Position numbers and translations under genes: made by a program. From a virus, in IMG/VR virus record IMGVR_UViG_3300036945_000407, positions 1-29,753 of that record: a stretch of DNA of 29,753 nt. The stretch is one strand, 5' to 3'. The notes below the pieces were generated by a model, which worked only from the letters and a program-made list of their open reading frames with translations, made no database searches and was not told where the DNA came from. The stretch's first letter is position 1; every line of letters starts with the position of its first letter. Shown here one piece after another: positions 5,208 to 12,995 of the stretch.

Positions 5208-5711
5208 TTAAAGCACCCAACCAATTGGGTTTGGATTAGTATCTGGGAACATATTGTCATTTGCATTCTGAAAATACTCTGGAAATTTACTCGATGCAAA
5301 TATTCCCATATAATCCACGAATCTTTTGGCATAAAAGTCTGCAAATGTTCGGTGTTTCTGTACCAATATATCAAGTTCCTCTTTTGAAACATTTTCAGAG
5401 TTCTCACTTCGATGTTTGAAGACTCCTCCATTACGGATCTGGTAATTCGCAAACGGTAAATAGTCAATAAGAGAAAAATGTATGAGCATAGGTTGCACGT
5501 AATCTGTAACCAAATCCAAATAATCACCGGTCAAAGTCGATGTATTTATTTTGGTAGTAATAGCATCATATAATTTTGTACCAAGATAATTCTGCACGTG
5601 CATCTGCTGGGCAATCTTGATAAAATTAATAAACAAATCTGTGTCCACATTCCCATTGAGGATTGAATTCGATTTTAAATCTTTCGGTGTTATGAATAAT
5701 GTTGTTGCCAT
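5208..5711 (-). CDS. probable head-tail connector (DUF6712-like)
   Basis: 167 residues, mainly helical. The N-terminal pattern (LFITPKDLKSNSILNGNVD, then AQQMHVQNYLGTKLYDAI) is typical of gp6-like connector/adaptor proteins in Bacteroidetes phages, and PFANYQIRNGGVF near 86-98 fits the same group. It directly follows the portal gene, the usual place of the adaptor that docks under the portal ring. Family assignment is from memory of the pattern. Confidence 0.7.
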   Translation of the reverse strand: MATTLFITPKDLKSNSILNGNVDTDLFINFIKIAQQMHVQNYLGTKLYDAITTKINTSTLTGDYLDLVTDYVQPMLIHFSLIDYLPFANYQIRNGGVFKHRSENSENVSKEELDILVQKHRTFADFYAKRFVDYMGIFASSKFPEYFQNANDNMFPDTNPNPIGWVL

Positions 5712-5714
5712 ATC

Positions 5715-7610
5715 TTATTTTCTGTAATTTGGATGGTGACCACTATCTGGCATATCTGCTGGAGCAATTTGTGCATTGTCCCATCCTTTTGGTGATGGAT
5801 TATATCCGGCAATTGAACTCACTTCCTCGCTTGATGCCAACGATTTGTCTGCATATGGTGTGCCATCTGTTTTTGTCTTTAATCTGTAAAGATTCTCATT
5901 CCAGTAATGACCACAATTGACACCGCCCTTAAATTCGAACAAAGAATAATTCTGACCTTTATGACCAAATGAGTTGTTTACACCAGCAAAAGATGCTTGG
6001 TCAATATCCTCTTTGCGATATACAACACCTTTTGATGTTCTATTCATCATATTAACGCAGAAATTTCTTGAGTTGCCACTATTGTACTTTTCAGAGTATT
6101 CGTATCGCACTTTGTAGGTGTCTTTGTCCAAAGAACTTTCTGCACTTGGGTTTGATGTGATAAACTCTTTCAGATTGAATCCTTTTTTTGGTTTGATGTG
6201 AATCTTTGCCCATTCGTCAATCGATGAATTCTCGGCATTGTATTCTCTTTTATCCACAAGTTCCCATTCGTCACTCACAACCTCCCCATCAAAAGAATCA
6301 ATGTCAAAATGCTCGTGTTCCTCACTCAATGTTTGTGTGATTGTATCAACTGGCTCAATTTGTGGAATAGTTGCTTTCAATCCAACCAAAGAACGAATCT
6401 CATCGGCAGTCATCGATTCCAAAACTTTGTTTGCAACAAGTGGCGAAAGTGAATTAATACCATCAATGATTGAATTTGATTTCTCTGTAACTGTCAATTC
6501 ATTGTTTGCATCCAATGGTTGAAGAGTTTTGAAATAAAGATTCAAACTTATGTTGTTGACTGCTAAAATTTCATTGAAATATTTGATTAGTAGATTCTGG
6601 AATGGTCTTATAACTGTATTTTCCATAAGTATGGATGCAGTTAGTAATTCGTCTGCATTGTTTCCAAAACCAGAGTTGTCTTTAATTCCCAAAAGCATAG
6701 GCGAAATGATACGATGTCCAACCATAATTTTTCGCATCGTTTCATCTGCCAAAAATTGGTATTGATTATGAGCATCACTCAACTGAACTGGGTCTATTGT
6801 AGCACCATAGTTGTTTGAGTCATTAAATGATAGGATAAACCGACCGGCGTTCGATGTCCCGCTAAATTTGTTTTGTATATTTCGTTCAATATCTCTCTGC
6901 TCGGATTCGGTCGGTGTCCCATTATTGAAATTTATTAACATCGAAGGCGACATACCTTGTAAAATGTTGTTTAGATGGTAGTTAGACACCTCTTCCTCGA
7001 TTTCACAGTACTGCAAACAACCTTGAAAATCTACTGGACTATAATAGTAAAACCCAGTTTTGTAAGGCTTAATGTAAAGAATTTCCTCGCCTCCATTTCC
7101 ATATCCAAATGCTGGAATTTCAGTAGGTTTATTTGAGCGATTTATCTTTGTCCAATCATCTGCATAAAAATACACCTCAATTTCGCCATCCTCATTGCAT
7201 TTTCCAGACCTTAATGTTTCAACCGGAAAGTGATTGCACTCAACTATTCTTGATTTGTCGATTGAGTAAACAAGTTGTACTGCACATTGACCCATTGCTT
7301 TTAAATCGTAGCATAGTCTTTCAGTTGTATCGTTGTCAAACAACAACATTGCTTGTGCATAGTCTTCTGGTTTAAGTGCTTTGTCACTTGCATCAAGACC
7401 TTTACCGAATATCATCTGACTGATTCCGTTTACAATTGCATTGTTCGTTGGTGATCCATTAATTCTGTCTTGTAAGTAACCGAAATAGTTGTTGTCTTCA
7501 CCGTATGAAACCCACTCTTGATTCTTTACTTCGACAATCTTTGGCGATGTATAAGTTGCAAGATTTATGACTCCTATGCTTCCAGTATTATTCTTTTTCT
7601 TTTGTGTCAT
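5715..7610 (-). CDS. portal protein with C-terminal extension
   Basis: 631 residues. Residues about 1-400 look like a portal: SYGEDNNYFGYLQDRI near the start, a central beta/helix region with VECNHFPVETLR, then a long helical part (DETMRKIMVGHRIISPMLLG, ASILMENTVIRPFQNLLIKY) typical of portal stems. The last about 200 residues are an extra domain containing RYEYSEKYNSGNSRNFCVNM, YRKEDIDQASF and FEFKGGVNCGHYW, a His/Cys-bearing module that resembles C-terminal pieces of phage minor head proteins. The portal is the dodecameric gate for DNA. The gene starts four bases inside the preceding one and is followed by the connector gene. Confidence 0.78.
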   Translation of the reverse strand: MTQKKKNNTGSIGVINLATYTSPKIVEVKNQEWVSYGEDNNYFGYLQDRINGSPTNNAIVNGISQMIFGKGLDASDKALKPEDYAQAMLLFDNDTTERLCYDLKAMGQCAVQLVYSIDKSRIVECNHFPVETLRSGKCNEDGEIEVYFYADDWTKINRSNKPTEIPAFGYGNGGEEILYIKPYKTGFYYYSPVDFQGCLQYCEIEEEVSNYHLNNILQGMSPSMLINFNNGTPTESEQRDIERNIQNKFSGTSNAGRFILSFNDSNNYGATIDPVQLSDAHNQYQFLADETMRKIMVGHRIISPMLLGIKDNSGFGNNADELLTASILMENTVIRPFQNLLIKYFNEILAVNNISLNLYFKTLQPLDANNELTVTEKSNSIIDGINSLSPLVANKVLESMTADEIRSLVGLKATIPQIEPVDTITQTLSEEHEHFDIDSFDGEVVSDEWELVDKREYNAENSSIDEWAKIHIKPKKGFNLKEFITSNPSAESSLDKDTYKVRYEYSEKYNSGNSRNFCVNMMNRTSKGVVYRKEDIDQASFAGVNNSFGHKGQNYSLFEFKGGVNCGHYWNENLYRLKTKTDGTPYADKSLASSEEVSSIAGYNPSPKGWDNAQIAPADMPDSGHHPNYRK

Positions 7611-7963
7611 ATTGTTATGTATGAATTATTATCAATCGATGTGGATGTGTATTGACCATTATTGATTGAATAACTGCTTTGTGATTGATTTGTGACAAAA
7701 ACTCTGTCTTTGTATATTACTACATTACTCACGTTAAAATAAGCCTTTAAAACGTAGAAAGTGTTTTCTTTTAAGAATGACAAATCTGTACTTCCTACTG
7801 TATAAATGTCATTTGTTGATGTTCTTGTAGTTGCAGTTTTAGTTGTTACTTCCTTTGTTGTTTCATTTGTAAATTCCAAACGAATACTGTTTCCACTCAA
7901 ATCAACTTGACTGATTGGAATGATAGGAAATGTTTGTGATGCAGATGTCGTTAATATAATCAT
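7607..7963 (-). CDS. small structural protein upstream of portal
   Basis: 118 residues from the ATG at 7963. A longer frame exists upstream only with a TTG that falls inside the terminator stem, so the ATG is chosen; the late motif at 7969-7993 also precedes it. Rich in Thr/Ser with beta-type alternation (DLSFLKENTFYVLKAYF, VVIYKDRVFVTNQ) and ends in NNGQYTSTSIDNNSYITI. Similar short beta proteins occur beside portal genes in Bacteroidetes phages. Probably a minor virion component; role unknown. Confidence 0.7.
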   Translation of the reverse strand: MIILTTSASQTFPIIPISQVDLSGNSIRLEFTNETTKEVTTKTATTRTSTNDIYTVGSTDLSFLKENTFYVLKAYFNVSNVVIYKDRVFVTNQSQSSYSINNGQYTSTSIDNNSYITI

Positions 7964-7968
7964 AACAA

Positions 7969-7993
7969 TATAACGAGTATTTATATTTTTTTG
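7969..7993 (-). promoter_or_regulatory. late-gene upstream motif, copy before the 7963 start
   Basis: Minus strand: CAAAAAAA (7993-7986), ten bases, CGTTATA (7975-7969), then five bases to the ATG. Spacing is identical to the copies at 10211-10235 and 12970-12994. It begins exactly where the terminator at 7994-8024 ends. Confidence 0.6.
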
Positions 7994-8024
7994 TAAAAAA
8001 AAAGCACCCAACGAATTGAGTGCT
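7994..8024 (-). terminator. Rho-independent terminator
   Basis: Nine-pair stem (8003-8011 with 8016-8024, one G-U) around a TTCG loop on the minus strand, then a T tract (8003-7995). It ends the transcript of the 8070-8606 gene. Confidence 0.85.
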
Positions 8025-8069
8025 TAATTTGACCGAGTAATTTCTCAATCCCTTTTTTTCAACGCATCC

Positions 8070-8606
8070 CTACGCTGGTGTTATCTGTGTTGGAGTTGCA
8101 CCTCCAGCAATTTTAGTTGTAACCAAAGTAGAAGTCACGAACTGTGCCATTAAAGGCTCTTCGGCAGTAATGGTTAAACTGTAACCATTCAAATCTCCAA
8201 GTGCCACTCCAGTTGAAATTGTTCCATTGGTAGTCGTTCCTCTTGTCATACCTACTGCAAGGTAGTTTCCGTTATTGTCTTGTACAAAAACGTGAGGACG
8301 AGTTGCAATTAGTTTTGCAAGTTCTGCTTGTGTTGGTGCATCAAGTTTGGTCAATACCAAAGTCAATGATTGAGCAAAAAATGTTGTTCCATTGTCATCA
8401 CTTGATGTGATTGTTTGTTCTAATCCAGATGCACTTTTTACATCATATTGATAAAGAGTGTAAGTTGTTCCACTAAATGCAGTTACTATCCCCGCAGTTA
8501 TAGTTGCAGTTCCAAGTGTACCGTAGTCTGCAAAGAATACTTTTTGAATTCCTCCAACTGCATCCTTACACGCTAATTTTCGACCAGTAGTCATTAAACA
8601 AGCCAT
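8070..8606 (-). CDS. probable major tail tube protein
   Basis: 178 residues, beta-rich and Thr/Gly-rich, starting MACLMTTGRKLACKDAVGG, a pattern I associate with abundant structural proteins in Bacteroidetes phages. LEQTITSSDDNGTTFFAQSL and TRPHVFVQDNNGNYLAVG recur in that group, and GYSLTITAEEPL near the end fits a tube-like beta sandwich. It is bounded by terminators on both sides, directly after the capsid gene, implying a separately tuned high-level transcript. Tail tube is favoured over a head decoration protein, but placement away from the tape measure leaves doubt. Confidence 0.6.
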   Translation of the reverse strand: MACLMTTGRKLACKDAVGGIQKVFFADYGTLGTATITAGIVTAFSGTTYTLYQYDVKSASGLEQTITSSDDNGTTFFAQSLTLVLTKLDAPTQAELAKLIATRPHVFVQDNNGNYLAVGMTRGTTTNGTISTGVALGDLNGYSLTITAEEPLMAQFVTSTLVTTKIAGGATPTQITPA

Positions 8607-8629
8607 ATGTATATATTTTTAAAGTTAAT

Positions 8630-8654
8630 AAAAAAAAGGGGTTGTTACACCCCT
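8630..8654 (-). terminator. Rho-independent terminator after the major capsid gene
   Basis: Six-pair GC-rich stem AGGGGT (8637-8642) with ACCCCT (8649-8654), six-base loop, and an eight-T tract on the minus strand (8637-8630). Confidence 0.85.
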
Positions 8655-8661
8655 CTTAAAT

Positions 8662-9576
8662 TTAGGCGATACCGTAAGTTACAGAATCAGCACCGATTCC
8701 AACTTGAAGACCTCTTGTAAAACGTGCAATAAATCTTACATTTTTACTTCCGTCAATGTCAGCCATATCAATAGTTTGAACTAAATTTTGGTCATCTTGT
8801 AAACCAAACCCAACGAATAAGTTAGAAATAGTAGTTGCTACCATTGTGTTAGCTGGTAAACCATTTGCAACGAATATTTGAACACCATCAAAATTCAATG
8901 CAGTTCCGTTTTGATACCATTGGTTACCTTGTGCATTAACACCGTTTCCACCTAATCCAGATGAACCAAATCCACCCAAAAATCTTACGTATGCTTTTGC
9001 TACGTTTTGAGAAACAAATATTCTCAAATCTTCAGCACCATATAAAGCAGATGGTATTGCATCAACAACACGACCCATTTCAGTTTGTACGTTTGATGAA
9101 GTAATTGTTAACGGTGTAGTGATTACAGATGAACCATCAGTTTTCAATAATTTTCCAAGACCAGTTGTAGCATTCCACAAGAAATTTTCTGTGTCCAAAG
9201 CGATGTCTTTTAATACTTTTGCAATAAAGAAATCAGAGAAAGATGCTGGAAGCACATCAAATGAACTATACCCCATCTCTAAAGCAGACCAGTCGCTTTC
9301 AAATGGTGTTTTGCATAATTGTAAGTTAACTTGTTTTTCTGCTACTGTTAGAACTTTGTCAGACAAAGTAACAACTCCAGTATCAGTGAAATCGCAAGTT
9401 GCATCTGTTACTAATCCAGAAATAACTGCTTTCTTTAAAGTTGTTTTGTATTTTACGTTAGGAATTACAGTAACTCCATTGTTTGCAATTGTGTTTGCAC
9501 TTAATACTGCGGCTGCGATATATTTACCAGCACTTTCTCCAGCATAATTTGTTGTGATTGTAGGTTGATTTGCCAT
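8662..9576 (-). CDS. major capsid protein
   Basis: 304 residues, near the usual size of a mature HK97-fold subunit. Segments expected of such a subunit are seen: an N-terminal arm (MANQPTITTNYAGESAGKY), a long alpha/beta core, a helix around ESDWSALEMGYSSFDVLP, a surface loop rich in Gly/Asn (GGFGSSGLGGNGVNAQGNQW) and a closing beta region with FIARFTRGLQVGI. It follows the scaffold gene and precedes a strong terminator, the standard arrangement for the most abundant virion protein. The 31-base gap before the ATG is almost purely A/T with no late motif. Confidence 0.85.
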   Translation of the reverse strand: MANQPTITTNYAGESAGKYIAAAVLSANTIANNGVTVIPNVKYKTTLKKAVISGLVTDATCDFTDTGVVTLSDKVLTVAEKQVNLQLCKTPFESDWSALEMGYSSFDVLPASFSDFFIAKVLKDIALDTENFLWNATTGLGKLLKTDGSSVITTPLTITSSNVQTEMGRVVDAIPSALYGAEDLRIFVSQNVAKAYVRFLGGFGSSGLGGNGVNAQGNQWYQNGTALNFDGVQIFVANGLPANTMVATTISNLFVGFGLQDDQNLVQTIDMADIDGSKNVRFIARFTRGLQVGIGADSVTYGIA

Positions 9577-9607
9577 TGTTTTTTAATTTTTATTTTTTAA
9601 TTTATAT

Positions 9608-10183
9608 TTAGTTTCCAGATAACATTGCAAAAACTCTTGCTTGTGTTGCTGACGTGTTTGGAGCAACTTTTACCTCGCTCATTTTTACTTTCTCTCTTGG
9701 TTTGTGAATTGTTGGTTTGGTTGCTGAAACGCTTGAAAGAGTTTCTTTCATTTCAGTTTGACCACCAGCCAATAAATCAATCATTGCTTGTAATTCATCA
9801 ATCTTTGGTTGTACTGCCTCCATTACTTTGGCAATTACTTCCTCAATTGTTGGAGGAACTTCTGCTAACTCTTCAACGATTGTTTCTGTTGGAGTTTCTT
9901 CAACTACTTCAGTTGATAATTCCTCTTCAACTATTTCAGTTGATGCACTTGCCAATTCGCCAATGACTCCGATTTCTGTCACATATAATTTTGTGCCATC
10001 TGCCATCACATATTCGCCAACTTCAAGTGGTGTTTTGTTGTCGCCATCAATTGCAAAAATTGGCTCACCAACTGCAAATGAATCTGCCTCAACTACTGTT
10101 CCGTTTTCAAGTGTTTGTTGTTCCAATTCTATTTTTTTGGAAAGCAACGCATTGATTCTGGAAAGAATGTCTGTGTTTTTCAT
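9608..10183 (-). CDS. probable capsid scaffold protein
   Basis: 191 residues from the ATG at 10183. An upstream in-frame ATG at 10207 lies only three bases past the CGTTATA box and would be lost if that is a promoter, so the inner start is preferred. The protein is very acidic in the middle (long Glu/Thr/Val run near 85-120), has a predicted coiled helix near 120-150 (VMEAVQPKIDELQAMIDLLAGG) and a basic C-terminus, features of scaffold proteins whose tail binds the capsid subunit. A small beta domain (TLENGTVVEADSFAVGEPIF, DGTKLYVTEIGVIGE) sits in the N-terminal half and recurs in Bacteroidetes phage proteins beside the capsid gene. Confidence 0.7.
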   Translation of the reverse strand: MKNTDILSRINALLSKKIELEQQTLENGTVVEADSFAVGEPIFAIDGDNKTPLEVGEYVMADGTKLYVTEIGVIGELASASTEIVEEELSTEVVEETPTETIVEELAEVPPTIEEVIAKVMEAVQPKIDELQAMIDLLAGGQTEMKETLSSVSATKPTIHKPREKVKMSEVKVAPNTSATQARVFAMLSGN

Positions 10184-10210
10184 ATTATTAATTTTTTTTG
10201 AATTCATTAT

Positions 10211-10235
10211 TATAACGAAATGTTATATTTTTTTG
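10211..10235 (-). promoter_or_regulatory. late-gene upstream motif, copy before the scaffold gene
   Basis: Minus strand: CAAAAAAA (10235-10228), ten bases, CGTTATA (10217-10211). The bases between the two blocks (TATAACATTT) also resemble the 7969-7993 copy. It lies 28 bases before the preferred scaffold ATG. Confidence 0.6.
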
Positions 10236-10245
10236 TATTTTTCAA

Positions 10246-10419
10246 TTATTCAAAATGTACATATTGCACATATTCTGGAATCTCATCCTCTGAAATTTCA
10301 AATAAATCTGAATGATTTACTATTGAGGGATGGTCTTCTAACTCTCCAACATAATTGTCTAAATTTACTATTGTGTAGCTATTTGTTCCTACTGAATTGA
10401 TTTGTCTTATATGTCTCAT
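10246..10419 (-). CDS. small acidic hypothetical protein
   Basis: 57 residues. ATG at 10419-10417 overlaps the stop of the fibre-like gene by one base (TAATG), arguing for coupled translation; TAA at 10248-10246. Acidic C-terminal half (SEDEIPEYVQYVHFE), no known domain. It is the last gene before the scaffold/capsid transcript. Confidence 0.6.
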   Translation of the reverse strand: MRHIRQINSVGTNSYTIVNLDNYVGELEDHPSIVNHSDLFEISEDEIPEYVQYVHFE

Positions 10420-12125
10420 TATGTAAAATATTGTAAGGTTAAATGTACCGCTCTTGCACCAATTGCAGATGAGTATGCTATTACAAACTCATATCCAGTA
10501 TTTGCAGAATTTCTTCTTAAGAATGTAACCCTCGCTAAACTCGCAACCGCTACTGTTGTTGTATTAAACATACCAGTACCATAATAAAGAATATCTAATG
10601 CTCCAGTAAATCCAGTTGGACTCAATGGAGTTGGCATATCAGTTGGCAATGAAATAGTAACTTGTGTAATACTTCCAGCAGTAACGTAACTTAAATTTAC
10701 TCTTACAGTTACCAAACTACCGACTTGATTCCATTTATATGTATTTGCAACGATGCTTGTCGGTGCAGTAGTTGTCCAGATTAATGTTCCACTATATGTT
10801 TGCTCTGCCACATCTCTGTAAACTTGTGCAGTTGGTATTGCACTTGCATTTGTGTTATTTGCTAATATTGAATATGAAGATTGAACCGCACTCCCTATCA
10901 CTAAATCACCAGCACCAACCAAAGTATTTCCGTTAATAGATTTGATGTTTACAGTACTCACAAGTGTGTCTTGTTTTGATGTCGCTAATCCACTGTATTG
11001 AGTGTTTGTGGCATTGTCACCAGTATTGTTTCCGCTTAAAGTTGTGATACCTAACTTTGATTTTATTAATGTATCTGTTAATGCTTTATTTTTCCAAAGT
11101 TGTGTAGCACTTTCATATTGCAAAAAATCTTCATTTGCTTCTGCATTTATATATACATTATGAAGTTCATCCAATTCCCAACCATTCATTACTTTCACAT
11201 AAATTTTACCGTGAATTGAATGTGAATATTCAACATATCCAATAACAACTATGTGACCGTTTGAACCGTTTGGTTTTACATTGGTTACTCTTCCAGCTAC
11301 ACTTGGACTCAAATATAATACATCGCCATCATTCCAAGTTTCTCCTTGCAAACTTCCGCTTGTATTTATTTCTTCTATTTGACCCATCGTTATAATGAAT
11401 CCCTCTTGATTTGGTGCTATTGATTCAGCAACCAATCCAATTGTATCTGCACTATTTGCATCATTATTGGCTCGTGCTAATTCCACAGATAGCCTTTGAC
11501 CAGTTGCACCGCTTATTCTAACTGCTTGATAATTTGCTTTTGTTAAGGTAGTGTTTGGACTTACTTTATTTACAATTCGAGCAACTAAATCACTTCCGTT
11601 TTTTATAATTACATTCCCTCCTTTTAAAGTAGTTTGCGAAAGACCAGCAGTATCATTCCATTGAGTTGTAGCAATTGTAGGAACTTGCGTCGGCGTTGTG
11701 TCTAATGTTATTTGACTCGCACTAATTCCATATTCACCCATATTCAGATTGGCAGTAGCACCAACATAAGGAATGAAATTTTCTGGTGATAAAATAGTGG
11801 GTTTATTTAAAATTAAAGCATCTCCAGTTGTAGCATTCCAATCTGCATTTACGTTCACTTCTGCTCCAGTTGCAATTCCATTTAACTTGCTCTTTTCTAC
11901 TGGCGAAAATAAACCCGCATTTACGGAATCCGATAATGGTATTGTTGCAGAAGTTCCATTGTCGCTTACAACTTGTCCGCTTGAAATTGCTGGAGCATAG
12001 CTTAAATTAGTGACTACTAATTGCGATATTTTTACTTTTTTAGTACTTCCTTGATTTACGATAGGTAATACATCGTTAACATCTAACGTACTGACTAAAT
12101 CTAATTCACTTATTTTCTTATCCAT
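10419..12125 (-). CDS. fibre-like structural protein, likely receptor-binding
   Basis: 568 residues. The start (KISELDLVSTLDVNDVLPIV through STKKVKISQL) is a short domain common at the N-terminus of fibre and appendage proteins in Bacteroidetes phages, probably a virion anchor. Then come typical fibre spacers: SKLNGIATGAEVNVNADWNA with LILNKPTI, IPYVGATANLNMG, and LSGNNTGDNATNTQYSGLA with VKSINGNTLVGAGDLVIG-like text. The C-terminal about 130 residues (after ANNTNASAIPTAQVYRD) form a Thr/Val-rich beta domain that may be the receptor-binding tip. Low Cys, high Asn/Thr/Ser and repeated short motifs fit a trimeric fibre. Its place between protease and scaffold genes leaves open a head fibre rather than a tail fibre. 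Confidence 0.75.
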   Translation of the reverse strand: MDKKISELDLVSTLDVNDVLPIVNQGSTKKVKISQLVVTNLSYAPAISSGQVVSDNGTSATIPLSDSVNAGLFSPVEKSKLNGIATGAEVNVNADWNATTGDALILNKPTILSPENFIPYVGATANLNMGEYGISASQITLDTTPTQVPTIATTQWNDTAGLSQTTLKGGNVIIKNGSDLVARIVNKVSPNTTLTKANYQAVRISGATGQRLSVELARANNDANSADTIGLVAESIAPNQEGFIITMGQIEEINTSGSLQGETWNDGDVLYLSPSVAGRVTNVKPNGSNGHIVVIGYVEYSHSIHGKIYVKVMNGWELDELHNVYINAEANEDFLQYESATQLWKNKALTDTLIKSKLGITTLSGNNTGDNATNTQYSGLATSKQDTLVSTVNIKSINGNTLVGAGDLVIGSAVQSSYSILANNTNASAIPTAQVYRDVAEQTYSGTLIWTTTAPTSIVANTYKWNQVGSLVTVRVNLSYVTAGSITQVTISLPTDMPTPLSPTGFTGALDILYYGTGMFNTTTVAVASLARVTFLRRNSANTGYEFVIAYSSAIGARAVHLTLQYFT

Positions 12126-12357
12126 TTAATATAATTTTGTCGTTGTTTTCTTGTAGGATGTAATCACCGTTTTCTTGTTTCAAATAATAATCAACTGCAA
12201 CAAATGGAACGTATTGAATCACTCCGATTCCTTGTGCTTGTAGTGAACCATCGCAACACTTTCGACTGTATGTACCATCTTCACACAAACAACCTCTATT
12301 GCCTCCTTTTGGACTTGTCCAACTTGGCGTCTTGAATGCTTTACTTCTATTTGCCAT
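12118..12357 (-). CDS. small cysteine-rich protein
   Basis: 79 residues from the ATG at 12357; the in-frame codon at 12366 is TTG and less likely. The N-terminal half is conserved-looking (KTPSWTSPKGGNRGCLCEDG, then YSRKCCDG), with a CxC and a CC pair that could bind metal or form a knot. The C-terminal half ends in two similar acidic strands (YYLKQENGDYILQENNDKI). Such proteins sit beside protease or fibre genes in Bacteroidetes phages; role unknown. It overlaps both neighbours by a few bases. Confidence 0.7.
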   Translation of the reverse strand: MANRSKAFKTPSWTSPKGGNRGCLCEDGTYSRKCCDGSLQAQGIGVIQYVPFVAVDYYLKQENGDYILQENNDKIILNG

Positions 12358-12964
12358 AATTATCAAACAATGATTTGATTTCTAACAATTGCAAACCAGC
12401 CTCAATTTCTGAATCTGTATCATCAACTTTTGACAATGGTAATTTGGCTTTGTCTGCGAAATATCCTTCAATCGAAAATCCTTTCACTTTTTTAGTCTTG
12501 ATAAATTCATTCCAGATGACATCATTTTCAACTTTGATTGTTCCCATCCAAGTTCCAACTGGAACATTCAAATTGTATAGATTAGATTTGTCCTTTTCTG
12601 TACTTTCTACTATCCAAGATTCAACCATTGTCAATCCAGTGATTGCCTCTTTATGTTCAAATGTTGCATTGCCTTGATTTCCATTTTGGAAAAACATTTC
12701 CATACATTTCCGGATCGTGTCTTGTGAAAAATAAATGTAATACTCTCCATTTTCCTCGTCTCTTCTATATATCGGTTTATCTGGCACAAGCATTGCACCC
12801 ATTATGATTCTTTTTTCCTTGCTTACTTCTGCAAAGTGATATTCTTTTTGCTCTGTTTTTAAGGCAATGAAATCCTCTTCGATAGCTGGTGACTCAACAA
12901 TTGAAATTGCATCAATTCCACTCAACTCCATTTGTTCGTCTATGATAAGTTCGATAATTTTCAT
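12347..12964 (-). CDS. XkdF-like prohead serine protease
   Basis: 205 residues matching the XkdF/S78-type phage protease pattern. It opens with IELIIDEQMELSGIDAISIV and ESPAIEEDFIAL, then has IIMGAMLVPDKPIYR, the likely catalytic His in FEHKE (H104) followed by VESWIVE, and the likely catalytic Ser in KGFSIEGYF (S164). Such enzymes trim scaffold and capsid N-termini during maturation. The late motif lies five bases before the ATG. The protease opens a transcript that runs into the fibre gene, with the scaffold and capsid genes about 2.1 kb further on. Confidence 0.85.
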   Translation of the reverse strand: MKIIELIIDEQMELSGIDAISIVESPAIEEDFIALKTEQKEYHFAEVSKEKRIIMGAMLVPDKPIYRRDEENGEYYIYFSQDTIRKCMEMFFQNGNQGNATFEHKEAITGLTMVESWIVESTEKDKSNLYNLNVPVGTWMGTIKVENDVIWNEFIKTKKVKGFSIEGYFADKAKLPLSKVDDTDSEIEAGLQLLEIKSLFDNYGK

Positions 12965-12969
12965 AATAT

Positions 12970-12994
12970 TATAACGGTTTTATTATTTTTTTTG
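12970..12994 (-). promoter_or_regulatory. late-gene upstream motif, copy before the protease gene
   Basis: Minus strand: CAAAAAAA (12994-12987), ten bases, CGTTATA (12976-12970), five bases to the ATG. It contains TATAAT, so it could act as a -10 element. Confidence 0.6.
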
Positions 12995-12995
12995 G

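Noticed and set aside
7964-8011. N-terminal extension of the 7607-7963 gene from a TTG
   Set aside because: The TTG lies within the terminator stem and the extra codons span the T tract and the late motif.
9119-10400. Plus-strand open frames opposite the capsid and scaffold genes
   Set aside because: Composition mirrors the minus-strand genes and there is no start context; all neighbouring real genes run on the minus strand.
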